NCBI RefSeq assembly: GCF_014196765.1
Contig: NZ_JACIEE010000002.1
Span: 372,001-436,000 of the forward strand
From: Mycoplana azooxidifex
GTDB lineage: Bacteria > Pseudomonadota > Alphaproteobacteria > Rhizobiales > Rhizobiaceae
Direction: 5' to 3'
DNA length: 64,000 bases
The position numbers and the translations under genes were made by a program. Shown here piece after piece: positions 18,669 through 28,106 of the stretch (within the stretch, counting starts at the first letter, position 1; every line of letters begins with the position of its first letter). A model generated the notes under the pieces. It was not told the origin of the DNA. It ran no database searches and saw nothing but the letters and a program-made list of their open reading frames with translations.

Positions 18669-19736
18669 ATGCGCCTCTTTCGTTGTGAAACCTGCGGACA
18701 GACGCTGCATTTCGGAAACACGGCCTGCGTCCGCTGCGGCGCGCGGCTCGGTTTCGACACGGCCGACATGCTGCTGCACGCCCTCGTTCCGGTCGGGGAA
18801 GACCTCTGGGAGATATCCGGGCGGCCCGGCCGGCGCGTCCGCTTCTGCGACAACGCCGTCATCGACGTGTGCAACTGGCTGGTGCCGGCCGAGAGCGGCC
18901 ATGCCTTCTGCGGCGCCTGCATCCACAACCGCATCGTGCCGATGACCGATCCGGTCGGGCTGGAGCGCTGGCGCCGCATCGGGGCCGCGCAGCACCACCT
19001 GTTCTATTCGCTGCTGCGCTGGAACCTGCCGCATCCGACACGGCAGGAGGCGCCGGAAACCGGCCTCGTCTTCGACATCCTGGCGGACGAGGTGGATGCG
19101 AACGGCAACATCGTGCCGGCCATGACCGGCCACGAGGCCGGCCTGATCAGCCTACGGGCCGCAGAGGCAGACGATGCCGTGCGCGAGGCCGTGCGCGTTG
19201 CCATGGATGAGCCCTATCGCTCCCTGCTCGGCCACCTGCGCCACGAGGTCGGCCACTTCTACTGGGGGCAGATCGTCACGAAAGAGGAAGACCTCGCCCG
19301 CTCACGCGCGCTCTTCGGTGACGAGCGGCAGGACTATGCGGCCGCCCTCCAGTGGCACTACCAGAACGGACCGCCGCCGGACTGGCAGCAGCGCTTCATC
19401 AGTTCCTATGCCAGCGCCCATCCGGCCGAGGATTTCGCCGAATGCTGGGCGCACTATCTCCACATCGTCGATACGCTCGAGACGGCCCGCGCCTTCGGCC
19501 TCAACATCGATCCGAGGGGAGGCCACGACGAACTCGAAGGGGATGTCAGCTTCGATCCCTATCGCGCACTGAGCGCCGACAAGCTGGTCGATGCCTGGGT
19601 GCCGCTCAGCGTCGCCTTCAACGAGATCCAGCGGTCGATGGGCCAGCCGGACAGCTACCCCTTCGTCCTGTCGACGCCCGTGGTCGAGAAGCTGGAGTTC
19701 ATCCGCGGCCTGGTGGCACGCGCCCGGCAGCACTGA
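18669..19736 (+). CDS. Putative zinc-binding metallopeptidase with N-terminal zinc ribbon
   Basis: A 355-residue protein with an N-terminal zinc ribbon (FRCETCGQTLHFGNTACVRCG, four cysteines) followed by a second Cys cluster (FCGACIHN near residue 85) and a metallopeptidase-like domain. The HLRHEVGHFYWGQI segment near residue 195 fits the H-E-x-x-H zincin signature, and HPAEDFAECWAHYLHIVDTLE about 60 residues later offers the further acidic and His ligands typical of this uncharacterised family. Substrate and role are unknown. There is no signal peptide, so it is cytosolic. It is transcribed with YqgE but separated by 140 bases. Confidence 0.8.
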   Translation: MRLFRCETCGQTLHFGNTACVRCGARLGFDTADMLLHALVPVGEDLWEISGRPGRRVRFCDNAVIDVCNWLVPAESGHAFCGACIHNRIVPMTDPVGLERWRRIGAAQHHLFYSLLRWNLPHPTRQEAPETGLVFDILADEVDANGNIVPAMTGHEAGLISLRAAEADDAVREAVRVAMDEPYRSLLGHLRHEVGHFYWGQIVTKEEDLARSRALFGDERQDYAAALQWHYQNGPPPDWQQRFISSYASAHPAEDFAECWAHYLHIVDTLETARAFGLNIDPRGGHDELEGDVSFDPYRALSADKLVDAWVPLSVAFNEIQRSMGQPDSYPFVLSTPVVEKLEFIRGLVARARQH

Positions 19737-19788
19737 TGCGCGCCGGATCGCAGACGATCGCAGGTGACGATTGCAGGCGGCCAGAAGC

Positions 19789-22701
19789 TCAGGCGCGCTT
19801 CATCAGGGGAAATCGTTCCTTCAGCAGACGCAGCACCGAATCGTAGTTGATCGGCGGGCCGAACAGGTAGCTCTGCCCGTATTCGCAGCCCATCCGTCCG
19901 AGCTCGATGGCATCCTCTTCCGTCTCGATGCCTTCGGCGACGACCTGCATCTCCAATTCCCGGGCCATCGAGATCACCGAGCGCAGCAGCACGGTCCGCT
20001 TGTCGGAGGTATCGCGCACCAGCGCCTTGTCGATCTTGATCGTGTCGAAGGGGAAGCGGGTGAGATAGGCGAGCGAGGAATAGCCGGTGCCGAAATCGTC
20101 GAGCGCCAGGCCGAGCCCGGCCTCGCGCAGCTTGTTCAGCACGAGTCGCGCCTGCTCGGCATTCTCCATCACCACCGATTCCGTCAGCTCGAACTTCAGC
20201 TTGTGCGGCTCGCAGCGCGTTTTGGAAAGCACCGCGCGCACGTCGTTGTAGAGCTCGTTGTTGAGCAGCTGCGCGCTCGAAAGGTTGACGGAGACGAAGA
20301 TCGGTAGGTCGCCTGTCTGCAACTGCCAGTCCATCAGGTCGCTCGCCGCCTTGTCGAAGGCGAACGCGCCGAGCTGGCTGATCAGGTCGGACTGCTCGGC
20401 AACGGGGATGAACTCCTCCGGCGAGATGCTGCCGCGCTTGGGATGCTCCCAGCGCATCAGCGCCTCGAAGCCCGCGACCTCGGCATCCGAAAGCCGCACG
20501 ATCGGCTGGTAGACGAGGGAGAGTTCCTTGCGCTCGATCGCCCGGCGCAGGTCCGTCTCCATCTGCAGCCGGTCCGTGCCCATGGTGCGGAAGGCGGGGC
20601 GGAACGGCTCGACGCGGTTGCCGCCGGCCTTCTTCGCCCGGTACATGGCAAGCTCGGCGTCGTTGAGCAGGCTTGCCGCGTCCTGCTGCGGATCGAGGCA
20701 GGAGACGAGGCCGATCGAGGCGGTCAGGATGATCTCGCGGTTGGCGAAATTGATCGGCACGGTGATCGCCTTTGAGACCGCGTCGGCGAAATCGGCGACC
20801 TTGGCGGGGTCGCGTTCCGACAGCAGGATCAGGCCGAACTGGTCGCCGGAAAGGCGCGAAAGCGTGTCCTGCGGCTTCAAGAGCCGGCGCAGCCGCCGCG
20901 ACAGTGCCACCAGGATGTTGTCGCCGGCGGCGATGCCAAGCGCGTCATTCACCTGCTTGTAGCGGTCGATGTCGATGGCGAGAACCGTCGGCCGCACGGC
21001 CTCGCCGGAGCCCGCGATCGACAGCACCGATTGCAGCCGGTCGAGGAAGACCTGCCGGTTGGGCAGGCCGGTGAGATTGTCGTGCAGCGCGTCCTGCAGC
21101 AGCCGGTCGACGGAGTTGCGCTGCTCGGTGATGTCGACGATCGTGCCGACGCAGCGGATGATCTCGCCATTGGCGCCGAGCACCGGCCGGGCGCGGATCG
21201 CCAGCCAATGATAGTGGCCATCCTCGGCGCGGACGCGGAACTGGTGGTTCAGCCGGCCGCGGCGGTGTTCCAGCAGCACGTCGAGCGTGGCGCGGAAACG
21301 GTCGCGGTCGTCGGGATGCAGCCGCGGCAGCCAGTTGCGGGCGGCTCCGTGCATGACGCCGGGCGAAAGGCCGAGCTGGGCGGAAATGTCGGGAATGGTG
21401 ACGACGCGGTCGCGCGCCACGTCCCAGTCCCACACCGTGTCGCCCGAGCCGGTGAGCGCCAGCGACTGGCGTTCGAGGTCGGAGAACAGGCCCTGCTGGT
21501 AGGCGCCGCCGGCAAAGGCGTGCTGCATCACCGTGAACCCGATCAGGAGCACGATCAGCACGAGGCCGCCGCCGAGCGCGGGCTGGATGATGTCGTTGTC
21601 GAGCCGGCCCGTCACCGTCATCCAGGCGCCGAACAACCAGACGAGGATCAGCGCCCAGGCGGGCACGAGCAGGATCGCCCGGTCGTAGCGGTTGAAGCCG
21701 AGATAGGCGATCAGGATGATGCCGGCCGAAGCCGTCAGCGCAAACGACAGGCGGGCGATGCCGGCTGCGATCGGCGGGTCGTAGACGGCGACGCCGAACA
21801 GGAGCCCGAGGCCGAGGATCCAGGCGAGCGTGGCGTAGGAGAGATGGGCGTGCCAGCGGTTCAGGTTCAGGTAGGTGAACAGGAACACGACGAGCCCGAC
21901 GGCGAGTGAAACCTCCGTTCCCGCCCGCCAGATGCGTTCGTCGCCGGCGGTGATGCTGATGAGCTTCGACAGGAACCCGAAATCGACGCAGATATAGCCG
22001 AGCACGGCCCAGGCGAGTGCGGCCGTCGCCGGCAGCATCGAGGTTCCCTTGACGACGAAGAGGATGGTGAGAAACACCGCGAGCAGGCCGGCGATCCCGA
22101 GCACGATGCCGCGGTAGAGGGTGAACGCGTTGACCGTGTCCTTGTAGGCGTCCGGCTCCCACAGGTAGATCTGCGGCAGCTCGGGCGTCGCCAGTTCCGC
22201 CACGAAGGTGACGACCGTGCCGGGGTTCAGCGTGATGCGGAACACATCCGCCTCCTCGCTCTGCTGGCGGTCGAGGGCAAAGCCTTCGCTGGGCGTGATG
22301 GAGAGGATGCGCTGCGAGCCGAGGTCGGGCCAGAACAGCTTGGATCGCACCAGCCGGAAATGCGGCGCGACGATCACGCGGTCGATCTGCTCCTCGGAGA
22401 TGTTGGCGAGCGCGAACACCGCCCAGTCGCCCTCGTGCGAGGGGTTGGACGCCCGCACCTCGATGCGGCGCACGATGCCGTCAGTGCCGGGTGCGGTGGA
22501 GACCTGGAAGGCGTCGCCGCGCCCGGTATAGATCTCCGTCGTCGCCGTCAGGTCGAGTGCCGTGTCGTCGCGGGAGATCTGCACCGGCTCGACGGCGTGC
22601 GCGGTCGACAGCAGCGGTCCGACCAGCGAGAGCGCCGCCAGAAGGGTAAGGGCGAGCACCCGGCTGACGAACAGCAGTGTCGGCACGGAACGGATTGTCA
22701 T
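19789..22701 (-). CDS. Membrane sensor c-di-GMP phosphodiesterase (7TMR-DISM, PAS, GGDEF, EAL)
   Basis: A 970-residue inner-membrane signalling protein. In order: signal peptide (about 1-36), periplasmic sensor domain (about 37-190), seven-helix 7TMR-DISM-type membrane block (about 195-400), PAS domain with PAC segment (about 415-535), GGDEF domain (about 545-705) and EAL domain (about 720-965). The GGDEF active site reads SGDQF (near residue 617), so cyclase activity is probably lost and the domain may sense GTP. The EAL domain looks complete: FEALMRWEHP, SVNLSSAQL, FELTESVV, DDFGTGYSS, IKIDKALV and VVAEGIETEED are all present. The likely output is lowering c-di-GMP in response to an extracytoplasmic ligand. 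Confidence 0.92.
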   Translation of the reverse strand: MTIRSVPTLLFVSRVLALTLLAALSLVGPLLSTAHAVEPVQISRDDTALDLTATTEIYTGRGDAFQVSTAPGTDGIVRRIEVRASNPSHEGDWAVFALANISEEQIDRVIVAPHFRLVRSKLFWPDLGSQRILSITPSEGFALDRQQSEEADVFRITLNPGTVVTFVAELATPELPQIYLWEPDAYKDTVNAFTLYRGIVLGIAGLLAVFLTILFVVKGTSMLPATAALAWAVLGYICVDFGFLSKLISITAGDERIWRAGTEVSLAVGLVVFLFTYLNLNRWHAHLSYATLAWILGLGLLFGVAVYDPPIAAGIARLSFALTASAGIILIAYLGFNRYDRAILLVPAWALILVWLFGAWMTVTGRLDNDIIQPALGGGLVLIVLLIGFTVMQHAFAGGAYQQGLFSDLERQSLALTGSGDTVWDWDVARDRVVTIPDISAQLGLSPGVMHGAARNWLPRLHPDDRDRFRATLDVLLEHRRGRLNHQFRVRAEDGHYHWLAIRARPVLGANGEIIRCVGTIVDITEQRNSVDRLLQDALHDNLTGLPNRQVFLDRLQSVLSIAGSGEAVRPTVLAIDIDRYKQVNDALGIAAGDNILVALSRRLRRLLKPQDTLSRLSGDQFGLILLSERDPAKVADFADAVSKAITVPINFANREIILTASIGLVSCLDPQQDAASLLNDAELAMYRAKKAGGNRVEPFRPAFRTMGTDRLQMETDLRRAIERKELSLVYQPIVRLSDAEVAGFEALMRWEHPKRGSISPEEFIPVAEQSDLISQLGAFAFDKAASDLMDWQLQTGDLPIFVSVNLSSAQLLNNELYNDVRAVLSKTRCEPHKLKFELTESVVMENAEQARLVLNKLREAGLGLALDDFGTGYSSLAYLTRFPFDTIKIDKALVRDTSDKRTVLLRSVISMARELEMQVVAEGIETEEDAIELGRMGCEYGQSYLFGPPINYDSVLRLLKERFPLMKRA

Positions 22702-22708
22702 TGGAACG

Positions 22709-23359
22709 TTAATTTCCTGTCGTCTGCGGGTCCAGCAGCCCGCTCTCCGGCGCGGCCTGGATTCGCGGCTGGACCCTGTCCCCTGCCAGCAGCGAATACA
22801 TCACGTGGTCGCGCCACTCCCCGTTTATCTTCAGATATTCCCTGAGGTAGCCTTCGCGCTGAAAGCCGGCCTTTTCAAGGAGGCGGATGCTCCGCTCGTT
22901 GTCAGGAATACAGGCTGCCTCGATACGGTGCAACTGAAGCTCGCCAAAGATATAGGGGATGGCCAGTTTCAGGGCGGAAAGCATGTGGCCACAGCCGGCA
23001 TGGCGCTCGCCCATCCAGTAGCCCACCATACAGCATTGCGAGGCGCCCCTGCGGATGTAGCCGATCGTCAGGCCGCCCAGCAACTGTTGCTCGGCCTTGA
23101 GGAAGAGAAACAGCGGCAGCGCCTGGCCGCTGGCGAACTCTTGTTCGTTGCGCACGACGCGGGCGCGGAAGGAACTCTCGGTAAGCTCATCGTTGCGCCA
23201 GGTCGGCTCCCAGGGCTCGAGGAAGCGCCTGCTTTCGGAGCGAAGCGGATACCACTGGCGATAATCGGCAAATCGCGGAAGGCGCAAAAGATGCGTTTCG
23301 CTCTCGAGCGCCACGGTGTCGGACTGCCGCGACAGGAACCGAAAGACCGACCGTGCCAT
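22709..23359 (-). CDS. RimJ/RimL-like GNAT acetyltransferase
   Basis: A 216-residue GCN5-related N-acetyltransferase of the ribosomal-protein acetylating type. The features seen are the LGGLTIGYIRRG strand, the YWMGERHAGCGHMLSALKLAIPYIF helix in place of the acetyl-CoA loop, HRIEAACIPDNERSIRLLEKAGFQREGYLREYLKING, and a C-terminal DHVMYSLL. The target is most likely a protein N-terminus, which is family inference. The start at 23359 (MARSVFRFL) follows GGAGAAG; the open frame continues upstream without conserved sequence. Its stop lies 8 bases from the start of the phosphodiesterase gene, so the two may be co-transcribed. Confidence 0.88.
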   Translation of the reverse strand: MARSVFRFLSRQSDTVALESETHLLRLPRFADYRQWYPLRSESRRFLEPWEPTWRNDELTESSFRARVVRNEQEFASGQALPLFLFLKAEQQLLGGLTIGYIRRGASQCCMVGYWMGERHAGCGHMLSALKLAIPYIFGELQLHRIEAACIPDNERSIRLLEKAGFQREGYLREYLKINGEWRDHVMYSLLAGDRVQPRIQAAPESGLLDPQTTGN

Positions 23360-23472
23360 GCATTCTTCTCCGTTGCGCCGACCGCGCCGCCTTGCGGTTA
23401 ACAGTAGGACAATGCCGGCGATCCCGTCAAACCGGATGTTGCGCGCGCCCCTTGTTGGCCGGCGCCGACCCA

Positions 23473-23508
23473 TGAAACGAAAGACCGCCGCGGAACGATC
23501 CACGGCGG
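23473..23508 (-). terminator. Terminator of the thrC-M16 unit
   Basis: Reading the minus strand, a 9-bp stem (CCGCCGTGG with CCGCGGCGG, one mismatch; plus-strand 23485-23508) is followed by TCTTTCGTTTC. It lies about 60 bases after the M16 peptidase stop and before the acetyltransferase gene, where a transcript end is expected. Confidence 0.6.
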
Positions 23509-23566
23509 CCCTCTTTTGGTCTTGCTGCCGGCAGTCGCCGGCAAAGGCTTACCCGGAGGCCGCGCT

Positions 23567-24862
23567 TCAGCTTGCAGCGCGCTGCGGCGCCGCGCCGCGG
23601 GTCAGCGAACCGATGATGTCGCTTGCGGAGGCAAGCTGCTCCAGCGGGCCGATGGCCGAAAGGGTGGGGCGGGTGTCGAAGAACAGCCGGCCGGCGAGGT
23701 CCGTCAGCCGGTCGACGGTGATACCGGCGAGGCGTTCCATCAGTTCGTCGTTCGGGATCGGCCTGCCGTAGAGCATCATCTGCCGTGCGATCTGGCCGGC
23801 GCGGGCCGCCGGGCTCTCCTGGCCCATCAAGAGCTGTGCGCGGATCTGGGCGCGTGCCCGGTCGATCTCCTGCTGGTCGATCCGGTCGGCCGACTTGCGC
23901 AGTTCCTCGATGATCACCGGCACGAGTTCCGGCAGGTTCTCGCCGCCGGTCGCCGCATGGATGCCGAAGATGCCGGTGTCGGAAAAGCCCCAGTGGAAGG
24001 CATAGACGGAATAACAAAGGCCGCGATGCTCGCGCACTTCCTGGAACAGCCGCGAGGACATGCCGCCGCCGAGGACGTTCGCCAGGATCTGCGAACAGTA
24101 GAAGTCGCGCGCATGATAGGCCTTGCCCTCGAAGCCGAGCAGCACCTGCGCGTCCATCAGGTCGCGCGTCTCGCGCACGTCGCCGCCCGTATAGCTGGCG
24201 GCGTCGTAGACCGGCGGCGCCGAGGGCGTCTGCGGCAGCGAGGAGAAGCGCTTCTCCACGTCGCGGACAAAGCTGTCGTGATCGACCGCGCCGGCGGCGA
24301 CCACGAACATGCGGTCGGTGGTGTAGTTGCGGCCGAGATAGTTGCGGATCTGCCCCGGCTGGAAGGAGAGCACCGTCTCGGGCGTCCCGAGGATTGCCCG
24401 GCCGATCGTCTGGTCGCGGTAGGCGACCTCGGAGAACTTGTCGAAGATGACGTCGTCCGGTGTGTCGTTGGCCGCCCCGATCTCCTGCAGGATGACGTGC
24501 TTTTCCCGGGAGAGCTCCTCCTCGTCGAATTCCGATTCCGTCAGGATGTCAGCGAGGATGTCGGTCGCGAGCGGCACATGGTCCTTGAGCACGCGGGCGT
24601 AGTAGGAGGTCGTCTCGGTGGAGGTGGCGGCATTGACCTCGCCGCCCACGTTCTCGATCTCCTCGGCGATCTCGCGGGCGGTGCGGCGCGCCGTCCCCTT
24701 GAAGGCCATGTGCTCGAGCAGGTGGGCGATGCCATGCTCGTCGGTGGTCTCGTTTCGGGAACCGGACTTGATCCACACGCCGAGGGCTACGCTCTCCAGA
24801 TGCGGCATGGTCTCGGTGACGACCGTCAGACCTGACGGCAGCCTGGTGCACTCAACTTTCAT
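23567..24862 (-). CDS. M16 family zinc peptidase (mitochondrial-processing-peptidase-like)
   Basis: A 431-residue pitrilysin-family peptidase close to the beta subunit of the mitochondrial processing peptidase. The inverted zinc motif H-x-x-E-H is in GIAHLLEHMAFKGT near residue 46, and the third ligand Glu lies in the following EEIENVGGEVNA region. The downstream GGGMSSRLFQEVREHRGLCYSVYAF segment is the substrate-binding signature of the C-terminal half. There is no signal peptide, so it is probably cytosolic; targets are unknown. It directly follows thrC with a 20-base gap, the arrangement usual in rhizobia, and a terminator is present after its stop. Confidence 0.93.
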   Translation of the reverse strand: MKVECTRLPSGLTVVTETMPHLESVALGVWIKSGSRNETTDEHGIAHLLEHMAFKGTARRTAREIAEEIENVGGEVNAATSTETTSYYARVLKDHVPLATDILADILTESEFDEEELSREKHVILQEIGAANDTPDDVIFDKFSEVAYRDQTIGRAILGTPETVLSFQPGQIRNYLGRNYTTDRMFVVAAGAVDHDSFVRDVEKRFSSLPQTPSAPPVYDAASYTGGDVRETRDLMDAQVLLGFEGKAYHARDFYCSQILANVLGGGMSSRLFQEVREHRGLCYSVYAFHWGFSDTGIFGIHAATGGENLPELVPVIIEELRKSADRIDQQEIDRARAQIRAQLLMGQESPAARAGQIARQMMLYGRPIPNDELMERLAGITVDRLTDLAGRLFFDTRPTLSAIGPLEQLASASDIIGSLTRGAAPQRAAS

Positions 24863-24882
24863 GTTACGACTTTCCGCGATCG

Positions 24883-26280
24883 CTAGCCCCGAATTCGGGA
24901 GTGTCTGCCGATGAAGGCTTCAACGGTATCCAGTTCCGGATCCAGGATTTCGAACCGCTCCTCCCTTTGCATCATGCCAGCAAGCCACGACGGAAGCGCC
25001 GGGTCAATACCGCTGGCCGATTTTACCGCGGCGGGGAATTTGGCCGGATGGGCGGTCGAAAGCGTGACCATCGGGCTCGCCGTGCGGGCGTTCTTCGCCG
25101 CCACGAAGACGCCGGTCGCCGTGTGCGGATCGAGCAGATAACCGGTCTTTTCAAGTGTTTCGGCGATCGTCGCGGCGACCTGCTTCTGCGTTGCGCGGCC
25201 GGCGCGGAACTCCTTGCGGATCGCCTTCAACACCTTCTCGCCGATCTCGAAGGCGCCCGATTGCTTGAGCCCTTCCATCTGCCTGCGGATCGCCTGCGGA
25301 TCGCGGCCATGGGCCTCGAACAGCAGCCGCTCGAAGTTCGACGAGATCTGGATGTCCATCGACGGCGAGGTGGTGGCGACGACGCCGCGCATCTCGTAGC
25401 GCCCGGTCTTGAGCGTGCGCGCCAGGATGTCGTTGTCGTTGGTGGCGATCACCAGCCGGTCGACCGGAAGGCCCATGCGCTTGGCGACGAAGCCGGCGAA
25501 TATGTCGCCGAAATTGCCGGTCGGCACCGTGAACGAGATCTTCCGGTCCGGCGCGCCGAGCGCGACCGCACTCGTGAAAAAGTAGACGATCTGGGCCATG
25601 ATGCGCGCCCAGTTGATCGAGTTGACGCCCGAAAGCTGCATCTCCTCGCGGAAGGCCTTGTCGTTGAACATCGCCTTGACGAGGTTCTGGCAGTCGTCGA
25701 AATTGCCCTTCACCGCGACCGCATGCACGTTGCCTGCGCTCGACGTGGTCATCTGCCGCTGCTGCACCGGCGAGACCTTTTCATGCGGGAAGAGGATGAA
25801 GATGTCGGTGCGCTCGCGTCCGGCAAAGGCGTCGATGGCGGCGCCGCCGGTATCGCCGGAGGTGGCGCCGACGATCGTCGCGCGCTGGCCGCGCTCGGCC
25901 AGAACATGGTCCATCAGCCGCGCCAGCAACTGCATCGCCACGTCCTTGAAGGCGAGCGTGGTGCCATGGAAAAGTTCGAGGATGAAGTCGTTTGATCCGG
26001 TCTGGATCAGCGGCGCCACGGCCGGATGACGGAAGGTGGCGTAGGCCTCGGCGATCATCGCCTTGAGCGTCGGCTCTGCGATCTCGCCGCCGACAAAGGG
26101 CGAGAGCACGGTGAAGGCGACCTCCTGGTAGCTCATGCCGCGCATCGCCCTGATCTGCTTCTTCGAGAACGAGGGCCATTCCTTCGGCACATAGAGCCCA
26201 CCGTCGCTTGCAAGCCCAGCCAGCAGCGCATCGCAGAAGCCGAGGGTAGGGGCCTCGCCCCGCGTCGAAATGTACTTCAC
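24883..26280 (-). CDS. thrC: Threonine synthase
   Basis: PLP enzyme that converts O-phosphohomoserine to threonine, the step after ThrB. It is 465 residues, the length of the class II (yeast/E. coli-like) enzyme. Visible features are the N-terminal MKYISTRGEAPTLGFCDALLAGLASDGGLYVP, the PLP-lysine segment FHGTTLAFKDVAMQLL near residue 110, the phosphate-binding GATSGDTGGAAI, and TVPTGNFGDIFAGF. The product of thrB at 14.7 kb supplies its substrate. It is the first gene of the thrC-M16 unit; the 400-base upstream gap shows no recognised leader peptide or riboswitch. Confidence 0.96.
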   Translation of the reverse strand: MKYISTRGEAPTLGFCDALLAGLASDGGLYVPKEWPSFSKKQIRAMRGMSYQEVAFTVLSPFVGGEIAEPTLKAMIAEAYATFRHPAVAPLIQTGSNDFILELFHGTTLAFKDVAMQLLARLMDHVLAERGQRATIVGATSGDTGGAAIDAFAGRERTDIFILFPHEKVSPVQQRQMTTSSAGNVHAVAVKGNFDDCQNLVKAMFNDKAFREEMQLSGVNSINWARIMAQIVYFFTSAVALGAPDRKISFTVPTGNFGDIFAGFVAKRMGLPVDRLVIATNDNDILARTLKTGRYEMRGVVATTSPSMDIQISSNFERLLFEAHGRDPQAIRRQMEGLKQSGAFEIGEKVLKAIRKEFRAGRATQKQVAATIAETLEKTGYLLDPHTATGVFVAAKNARTASPMVTLSTAHPAKFPAAVKSASGIDPALPSWLAGMMQREERFEILDPELDTVEAFIGRHSRIRG

Positions 26281-26686
26281 GTGATCATCCCTGAAAGTGA
26301 GCGACAGGCCCGCCGTGGGCAGGCTTCCGGAGGGCGGACATGGCGGGCAGCGGGGCCGGGCTGTACAGAACGGCGGTCACGAAACATCCTTCAATTCGGT
26401 CGCGGTTCCTGCCGCGTCCCCTGGACATATCCGAACCGGGCGGCATGCACGGTTCCCGTTGCGGCGGACGATGGCAAAGCCGCTCGCCCGAAAGCCTTCT
26501 TCCGTCGCATGTATCTCCGGGGGAAATCCTGCATGCGGGCCGATGCAGCAAAAAGTGGAAGGCCGGTTTTGGACAATCGATTTTTTGCCGCACCGCTGCT
26601 ATAGAGCATCCGCGAGGGTCGAGAAAGGCCCGTTTTTTATAAGTTGTAGCGGGCGCCAGAAGTCCGAATGCAGGGGTGAGACACAC
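26281..26686. other. Intergenic region between divergent thrC and lipoprotein gene
   Basis: About 400 bases with no convincing gene. It must hold promoters for both flanking genes. A CTATAG element at 26599 resembles a -10 box for the rightward gene, and a T-rich block lies before it, but no well-spaced -35 could be matched. No riboswitch or attenuator structure was recognised. Confidence 0.4.
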
Positions 26687-27235
26687 GTGATTGGTAAGAC
26701 ACGCCGCCTTCTCGGCATCTCTCTACTCGCCATCGCCGCAGGGTGCAGCCAGACCGACAAGCCGGGCGAGATGGGCGTCGCGGGGGGCACGGGCCAGCAG
26801 GCCTCGCAGCAGCCGTCGGTCATCCAGGGCGCCTGCCCGCAGGTCTACCTGCGCGAAGGCACCGCCGTGCACCGGGCCTATGCCCGCGGCGCGAAGGACG
26901 ATCCGGAAAAGCTGCTCTTCCAGGCGACGCTGTCCGCCACCACGCGCCAGTGCGTGCAGAACGAGAGCAACCTGACCGTCACCGTCATGGCGCAAGGCCG
27001 CGTCGTCTCCGGTCCCGCAGGTGCGGCCGGTGCCGTCGCCCTGCCGATCCGCGTTGCCGCCACCGACGGCGACAAGACGCTCTATTCCAACCTCAGCAAG
27101 TTCAGCGTCACGATCCCGCCGGAAGGCACGGCGCAATACGTCTTCACCGACGCACAAGTCGTCCTCCCCGGTGGCGCCGGCAGCTTCTCCAAGATCTACG
27201 TCGGCTTCGACGAGGGGCCGTACAATACGCAGTGA
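26687..27235 (+). CDS. Conserved rhizobial lipoprotein
   Basis: A 182-residue protein starting with GTG (MIGKTRRLLGISLLAIAAGCSQTDKPG). The lipobox is AIAAGC, giving a mature lipoprotein with Cys at about residue 20. The rest is a predicted beta-rich domain (CPQVYLREGTAVHRAYARGAKDDPEKL, VTVMAQGRVVSGPAGAAG, KFSVTIPPEGTAQYVF) typical of a conserved alphaproteobacterial family of unknown function. Location is probably the inner or outer membrane facing the periplasm. No partner genes are apparent. A longer open frame extends upstream but without a conserved start. Confidence 0.8.
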   Translation: MIGKTRRLLGISLLAIAAGCSQTDKPGEMGVAGGTGQQASQQPSVIQGACPQVYLREGTAVHRAYARGAKDDPEKLLFQATLSATTRQCVQNESNLTVTVMAQGRVVSGPAGAAGAVALPIRVAATDGDKTLYSNLSKFSVTIPPEGTAQYVFTDAQVVLPGGAGSFSKIYVGFDEGPYNTQ

Positions 27236-27485
27236 GGGGACGTGGCGAACAGGGAACGGCGAGTGGCCGATAGATCGGACGTGTTCTGGCGCTTGCCGGG
27301 CAGCGTGCTGATCGAAAGGCCGCAGTCAGATTGTCAGCAAGACCTGCTTCGATTACAGTTCATTATCGTTTGAGCATTCGCGCTGGGCGGGGACAAATCC
27401 GATTTCCCACGCGACGATTGCTTGAGCCCGACTCGACCGCGGGGTGCTTCTGGGGCGTCGATAAAACGCGGGAAGCGTCACCGCG

Positions 27486-28037
27486 ATGCCGACGCTGAAT
27501 CGTGAGCGGGGCGCAGAGGTGGAACAGAACTCGCAGATTGGCCCAGCCGGACCTGACGACTTCCCTGCCATTCGAGCCTTGTGCAACGGCTTTCTCGACT
27601 GGTGCCGGTCGCGCTATGGCGAGAACGCCTGGTTCGTCGACCGCTACTACACGCCGGAGCAATGGGCCTCACTCCTGAATAGCCTGCCGAGGATCCACGC
27701 GGCCCCGGATGGGGAGATCCTTGTTGCCCGCCTGGACGGAAAGGTGGTCGGCTGTGTGATGATGCAGCGGATCGACAAACACACATGTGAGATGAAGCGC
27801 ATGTTCATCGGCCCTGAGGGCCGGGGCTTGGGGCTGGGCCGCCGCCTCGCCGAGACCCTCGTGCGCGTGGCTGCCGAGCGAGGCTACACCACCATGCGGC
27901 TGGACACCGGGCGCAATCACGACGAGGCCCTGCGCCTCTATCGCTCTCTCGGATTTATGGAGATCACTCCCTACTATGAAGCGCCTCCCGAACTGCGCAA
28001 CCATCTCGTCTTCATGGAAGCGTCCCTGGCAGCTTAG
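27486..28037 (+). CDS. GNAT family N-acetyltransferase
   Basis: A 183-residue acetyltransferase of unknown substrate. The GNAT signature is clear in the second half: VVGCVMMQRIDKHTCEMKRMFI, the acetyl-CoA loop GPEGRGLGLGRRLAETL and YTTMRLDTGRNHDEALRLYRSLGFMEI. The first 70 residues are variable (NGFLDWCRSRYGENAWFVDRYYTPEQWASLL). The ATG at 27486 is used; the first dozen residues could be non-coding if a later start is used. It stands alone, opposite a convergent HAD phosphatase gene. Confidence 0.85.
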   Translation: MPTLNRERGAEVEQNSQIGPAGPDDFPAIRALCNGFLDWCRSRYGENAWFVDRYYTPEQWASLLNSLPRIHAAPDGEILVARLDGKVVGCVMMQRIDKHTCEMKRMFIGPEGRGLGLGRRLAETLVRVAAERGYTTMRLDTGRNHDEALRLYRSLGFMEITPYYEAPPELRNHLVFMEASLAA

Positions 28038-28106
28038 CTCCGCTGTCCCGGAATGCCATTTCGGGTCTGACGGCTTTTGCAGCCTGCGGTAACTTTCGCT
28101 ACTCGC

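Noticed and set aside
26285-26686. Several overlapping short open frames between thrC and the lipoprotein gene.
   Set aside because: None has a start with a ribosome-binding site or any recognisable product; the stretch is better seen as promoter DNA.
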